A DNA stretch of 24,971 nucleotides, from assembly GCA_036504875.1 (NCBI GenBank), contig DASXUK010000052.1:1-24971 (forward strand). The letters run 5' to 3'. Positions 23,085-24,971 of this stretch are shown in pieces. The notes beneath the pieces are model-generated. The model was not told the DNA's origin and ran no database searches. It saw nothing but the letters and a program-made list of their open reading frames with translations. This DNA comes from JACPFJ01 sp036504875 (GTDB lineage: Bacteria; Desulfobacterota; Desulfuromonadia; Geobacterales; Pseudopelobacteraceae). A program made the translations under genes and the position numbers. The first letter of the stretch is position 1; each line of letters opens with the position of its first letter.

Positions 23085-23639
23085 ATGAGATATGTCTCCA
23101 GATTCGAAACGGTTTTAGGTACAGGCTTTGTGGTTGCTTCTGAAATAGGCATTTGCAGAGTACAACTCCCCGGGGGTGTCGATAATGATTTAGACAGTGC
23201 CTGCAAAATAGCCTCGCCGCTTACAGAACAGGCGTCGCGTATGTTAGAGTTGTATTTTAAAGGTCGGTCCCAACAATTTGAATTATTACCGGTGGACCTC
23301 AGTTCACTAACTGTCTTCCGGGCCCGGATTCTCCTGCTGATTCGACAGATCCCTCCTGGAACAGCCAGAAGCTACGGTGAGGTGGCTTCTATGGCTGGAA
23401 TACCTGGTGCTGCCAGGGCTGTTGGAGGAGCTATGGCAGCTAATCCTGTACCGGTCATCATACCCTGTCATCGTATAGTTGCTGGTAACGGTAATTTGAC
23501 AGGCTTTACCGCCCCTGGGGGGATTTCAGTTAAAAAAAAATTATTAGAACTGGAAGGTCTTGAAATTAAAGGAGGGGTTGCTGTCAAAAAAACAGCAGTT
23601 ATAAACAAGACTAAATTGGTATCTAAAGAAAATAAATGA
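23085..23639 (+). CDS. ogt: Methylated-DNA-protein-cysteine methyltransferase (Ogt/Ada-like)
   Basis: This 184-residue suicide repair protein removes alkyl groups from O6-alkylguanine. The active-site motif PCHR is present (Cys128 in IIPCHRIVAGNGNLTGF), preceded by the helix-turn-helix segment YGEVASMAGIPGAARAVGGAMAANP. The C-terminus has an extra Lys-rich tail of about 25 residues after LLELEGLEI, longer than usual. ATG 23085 is preferred because GAGGA lies five bases upstream; a GTG at 23073 overlaps that site. It lies 36 bp after murJ and is probably its cotranscribed partner. Confidence 0.92.
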   Translation: MRYVSRFETVLGTGFVVASEIGICRVQLPGGVDNDLDSACKIASPLTEQASRMLELYFKGRSQQFELLPVDLSSLTVFRARILLLIRQIPPGTARSYGEVASMAGIPGAARAVGGAMAANPVPVIIPCHRIVAGNGNLTGFTAPGGISVKKKLLELEGLEIKGGVAVKKTAVINKTKLVSKENK

Positions 23640-23798
23640 ATACAGTCTGACCTTAATCGGCTAACTGCCTTAAATACAAGGCATCATTCTAAGTACCTGT
23701 TTTTATTATGATATGATTATGTATAAAAAACTGGCAAACAGTAAAAATGTCTTTTAAAAATATTACTTTTGAAATTCATCAACATTCTTGTCAACAGG

Positions 23799-23821
23799 TT
23801 ATCCACAGTTTTTGTGGATAA
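23799..23821. promoter_or_regulatory. Two inverted consensus DnaA boxes
   Basis: TTATCCACA (23799-23807) and TGTGGATAA (23813-23821) are exact consensus DnaA boxes facing each other across GTTTT. The region to the left (about 23697-23780) is strongly AT-rich. The pair can also form a 9-bp RNA hairpin, but no T-run follows on either strand. Confidence 0.65.
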
Positions 23822-23877
23822 GCTGGAACAAAGCTGTAAACTCTTTCCATTCCTGTAACTTATGCCGACACCAGATG

Positions 23878-24660
23878 TCATTCACGAAGTTTTGCCTCTT
23901 CCCAAAGGGCATCCATCTCCTCTAACGAGGTCTCTTTCATTAATTTTCCCTGTGAATGAAGGCCGTCCTCCACATACTGAAAGCGTTTCTCAAAACGTGT
24001 AATTGTTTTGCGTAGCGCTTCTTCGGGTTCAATTTTTAAGAAGCGCCCCAAATTGACAATCGCAAATAACAGATCACCTAACTCAGCTTCCATGCGTTCG
24101 TTGTCACCGGTTGCCATTGCCTCCTCAAATTCATGCAGTTCCTCGATTACCTTTGCATTTACCTGGTCGACATGTTCCCAGTCAAAACCAACTCTGGCAG
24201 CTTTTTCAGTGATTTTTTGAGCCTTTAAAAGCGCTGGCAGATGAGGTGGAACACCCGACAGGGCTGATCTCCGCTCGTTTTGTTTTTCAACCTTTTTGAT
24301 GTTTTCCCAATTTTCTACCTGAGCCTGACTATCTTTTATCTCCAGATCACCAAATACGTGTGGGTGACGGCGGATTAACTTTTCACACAGGGTAGTGATA
24401 ACATCGGCCATGTTGAATGTGCCGATCTCTTCGGCAATTACCGCATGAAACACAGGTTGCAGCAGTAGATCGCCGAGCTCTTCTTTCAACGAATCAGGTG
24501 ATCTGTTGTCAATTGCTTCAATCACCTCATAGGTCTCTTCCACAAGATAGCGCTTGAGGCTTTCATGGGTCTGCTCAGCATCCCAGGGACAGCCCCCAGG
24601 CCCTCGCAAGCGTCTCATAATAGTTAACAACTCATCAAAGCTTGTCTTGGTGGTATTCAC
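23878..24660 (-). CDS. mazG: Nucleoside triphosphate pyrophosphohydrolase MazG
   Basis: This 260-residue house-cleaning enzyme hydrolyses (d)NTPs to monophosphates plus pyrophosphate and may affect ppGpp levels. The N-terminal MazG domain has GPGGCPWDAEQTHESLKRYL, the metal-binding EETYEVIEAI and EELGDLLLQPVFHA. The second MazG domain in the C-terminal half has IEELHEFEEAM and AELGDLLFAIVNLGRFL. The length and two-domain architecture match E. coli MazG. GGAGGAGG lies about eight bases upstream of the ATG. No mazEF toxin-antitoxin genes are adjacent. It is convergent with ogt across an AT-rich gap with DnaA boxes. Confidence 0.96.
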   Translation of the reverse strand: MNTTKTSFDELLTIMRRLRGPGGCPWDAEQTHESLKRYLVEETYEVIEAIDNRSPDSLKEELGDLLLQPVFHAVIAEEIGTFNMADVITTLCEKLIRRHPHVFGDLEIKDSQAQVENWENIKKVEKQNERRSALSGVPPHLPALLKAQKITEKAARVGFDWEHVDQVNAKVIEELHEFEEAMATGDNERMEAELGDLLFAIVNLGRFLKIEPEEALRKTITRFEKRFQYVEDGLHSQGKLMKETSLEEMDALWEEAKLRE

Positions 24661-24834
24661 TGTGTCCTCCTCCTTATCTTTAAAAACCGGCAGGTGATGT
24701 CGGATCTATTATCAGATCATTTCACTGTCAATCAACACGATATTTAGTGCTTGTATGGAAGATATAAAAAAGGATGAGTTTGTTGAATGCAGCAGAAGAT
24801 GACCTGGTAACGCTTGGTCTTTACCTCATTAACA

Positions 24835-24864
24835 GAGCCTATAAAATAGATTGTGTAAATGGCC
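24835..24864. repeat. Left terminal inverted repeat of an IS256-family element
   Basis: The stretch beginning GAGCCTATAAAATAG and ending TTGTGTAAATGGCC resembles the reversed right end at 112-140 near the start of the window. The two match at about 21 of 29 positions, including the run TTGTGTAAATGG. The exact outer boundary is uncertain. It lies 37 bp before the transposase start. Confidence 0.6.
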
Positions 24865-24900
24865 AAAATCGGTTGAAATCCCAAATCACTGGAGGGACCG

Positions 24901-24971
24901 ATGGCCACGACCGACGAACTGCTCGATATTTTGATGAAAGACTACAAGAAGCCCGAAGATCTTATTGGTGA
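24901..24971 (+). CDS. IS256-family transposase, N-terminal start (partial)
   Basis: From ATG 24901 the frame encodes MATTDELLDILMKDYKKPED and then LIG up to the window edge, matching the N-terminus of IS256-family transposases (M-x-x-D-E-L-L-D-x-L-x-x-x-Y-K-K-P-E-D-L). GGAGGG lies four bases upstream. The rest of the gene, with the DDE triad, is outside the window. Because the inverted repeats only partly match, it may be a different element from the one cut at the left edge. Confidence 0.85.
   Translation, partial: MATTDELLDILMKDYKKPEDLIG

Noticed and set aside
23799..23821. Rho-independent terminator for ogt or mazG
   Set aside because: The stem is AT-rich in part, and no T-run follows on either strand; both arms are instead exact DnaA boxes.
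23640..23877. Chromosomal origin (oriC)
   Set aside because: Only two DnaA boxes are visible and the neighbours are not dnaA, dnaN, gidA or rpmH; kept only as a DnaA-site finding.

Overview
The window is bacterial and fits a deltaproteobacterium of the Geobacter/Desulfuromonas type (phylum Desulfobacterota). This is inferred from a B12-dependent (class II) ribonucleotide reductase, a MucR-type zinc-finger regulator, a TIGR01977-type cysteine desulfurase-like protein, a DUF6178-type protein, GGDEF signalling and moderate GC content. No rRNA, tRNA or CRISPR array was recognised. Both edges cut through IS256-family transposase genes: the last 32 codons at the left edge and the first 23 codons at the right edge.

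Layout. (1) 1-311: 3' end of an IS256-family element whose terminal 44 bp are tandemly duplicated, then an inverted repeat upstream of a two-gene ABC-2 exporter (312-1993, +). (2) 1950-5877, all minus: an unrecognised DUF6178-like protein, zinc-ribbon protein YjdM, an EamA permease and the CCA-adding enzyme. (3) 6083-9368 is the accessory island: a transglutaminase-like gene, a damaged mqsRA toxin-antitoxin pair, a RAYT element with perfect 22-bp terminal inverted repeats, a truncated second copy of the transglutaminase gene, and an orphan lipoprotein gene. Two hairpin sites resembling integron attC sites punctuate it. The transglutaminase duplication starts exactly at the core of each site, as expected for gene cassettes read on the minus strand. 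(4) 9615-11849, minus: nrdJ, with NrdR-box-like sites in its promoter. (5) 12121-19172, plus: a GAF-GGDEF diguanylate cyclase, an exported beta-helix protein, a cysteine desulfurase-like enzyme, a small lipoprotein and PhoH, then tsaD and rsmA. (6) 19273-19827, minus: MucR-like regulator with a histone-H1-like tail. (7) 20129-23639, plus: rmuC, murJ, ogt. (8) 23878-24660, minus: mazG.

How the genes work together. The core genes are mostly housekeeping: tRNA end repair and t6A modification (cca, tsaD), rRNA dimethylation (rsmA), dNTP supply and clean-up (nrdJ, mazG), DNA repair (ogt, rmuC) and cell-wall precursor flipping (murJ). The plus-strand run from the diguanylate cyclase to PhoH has overlapping or near-abutting genes and probably forms one transcript.

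The most notable observations are: the toxin gene mqsR appears to be switched off by a 16-bp tandem duplication just after its start codon; the mqsRA/RAYT/lipoprotein region looks like a small integrase-less cassette array; the MucR homologue is fused to a Lys/Ala/Pro-rich tail; and two consensus DnaA boxes face each other in an AT-rich intergenic region far from any dnaA gene visible here.
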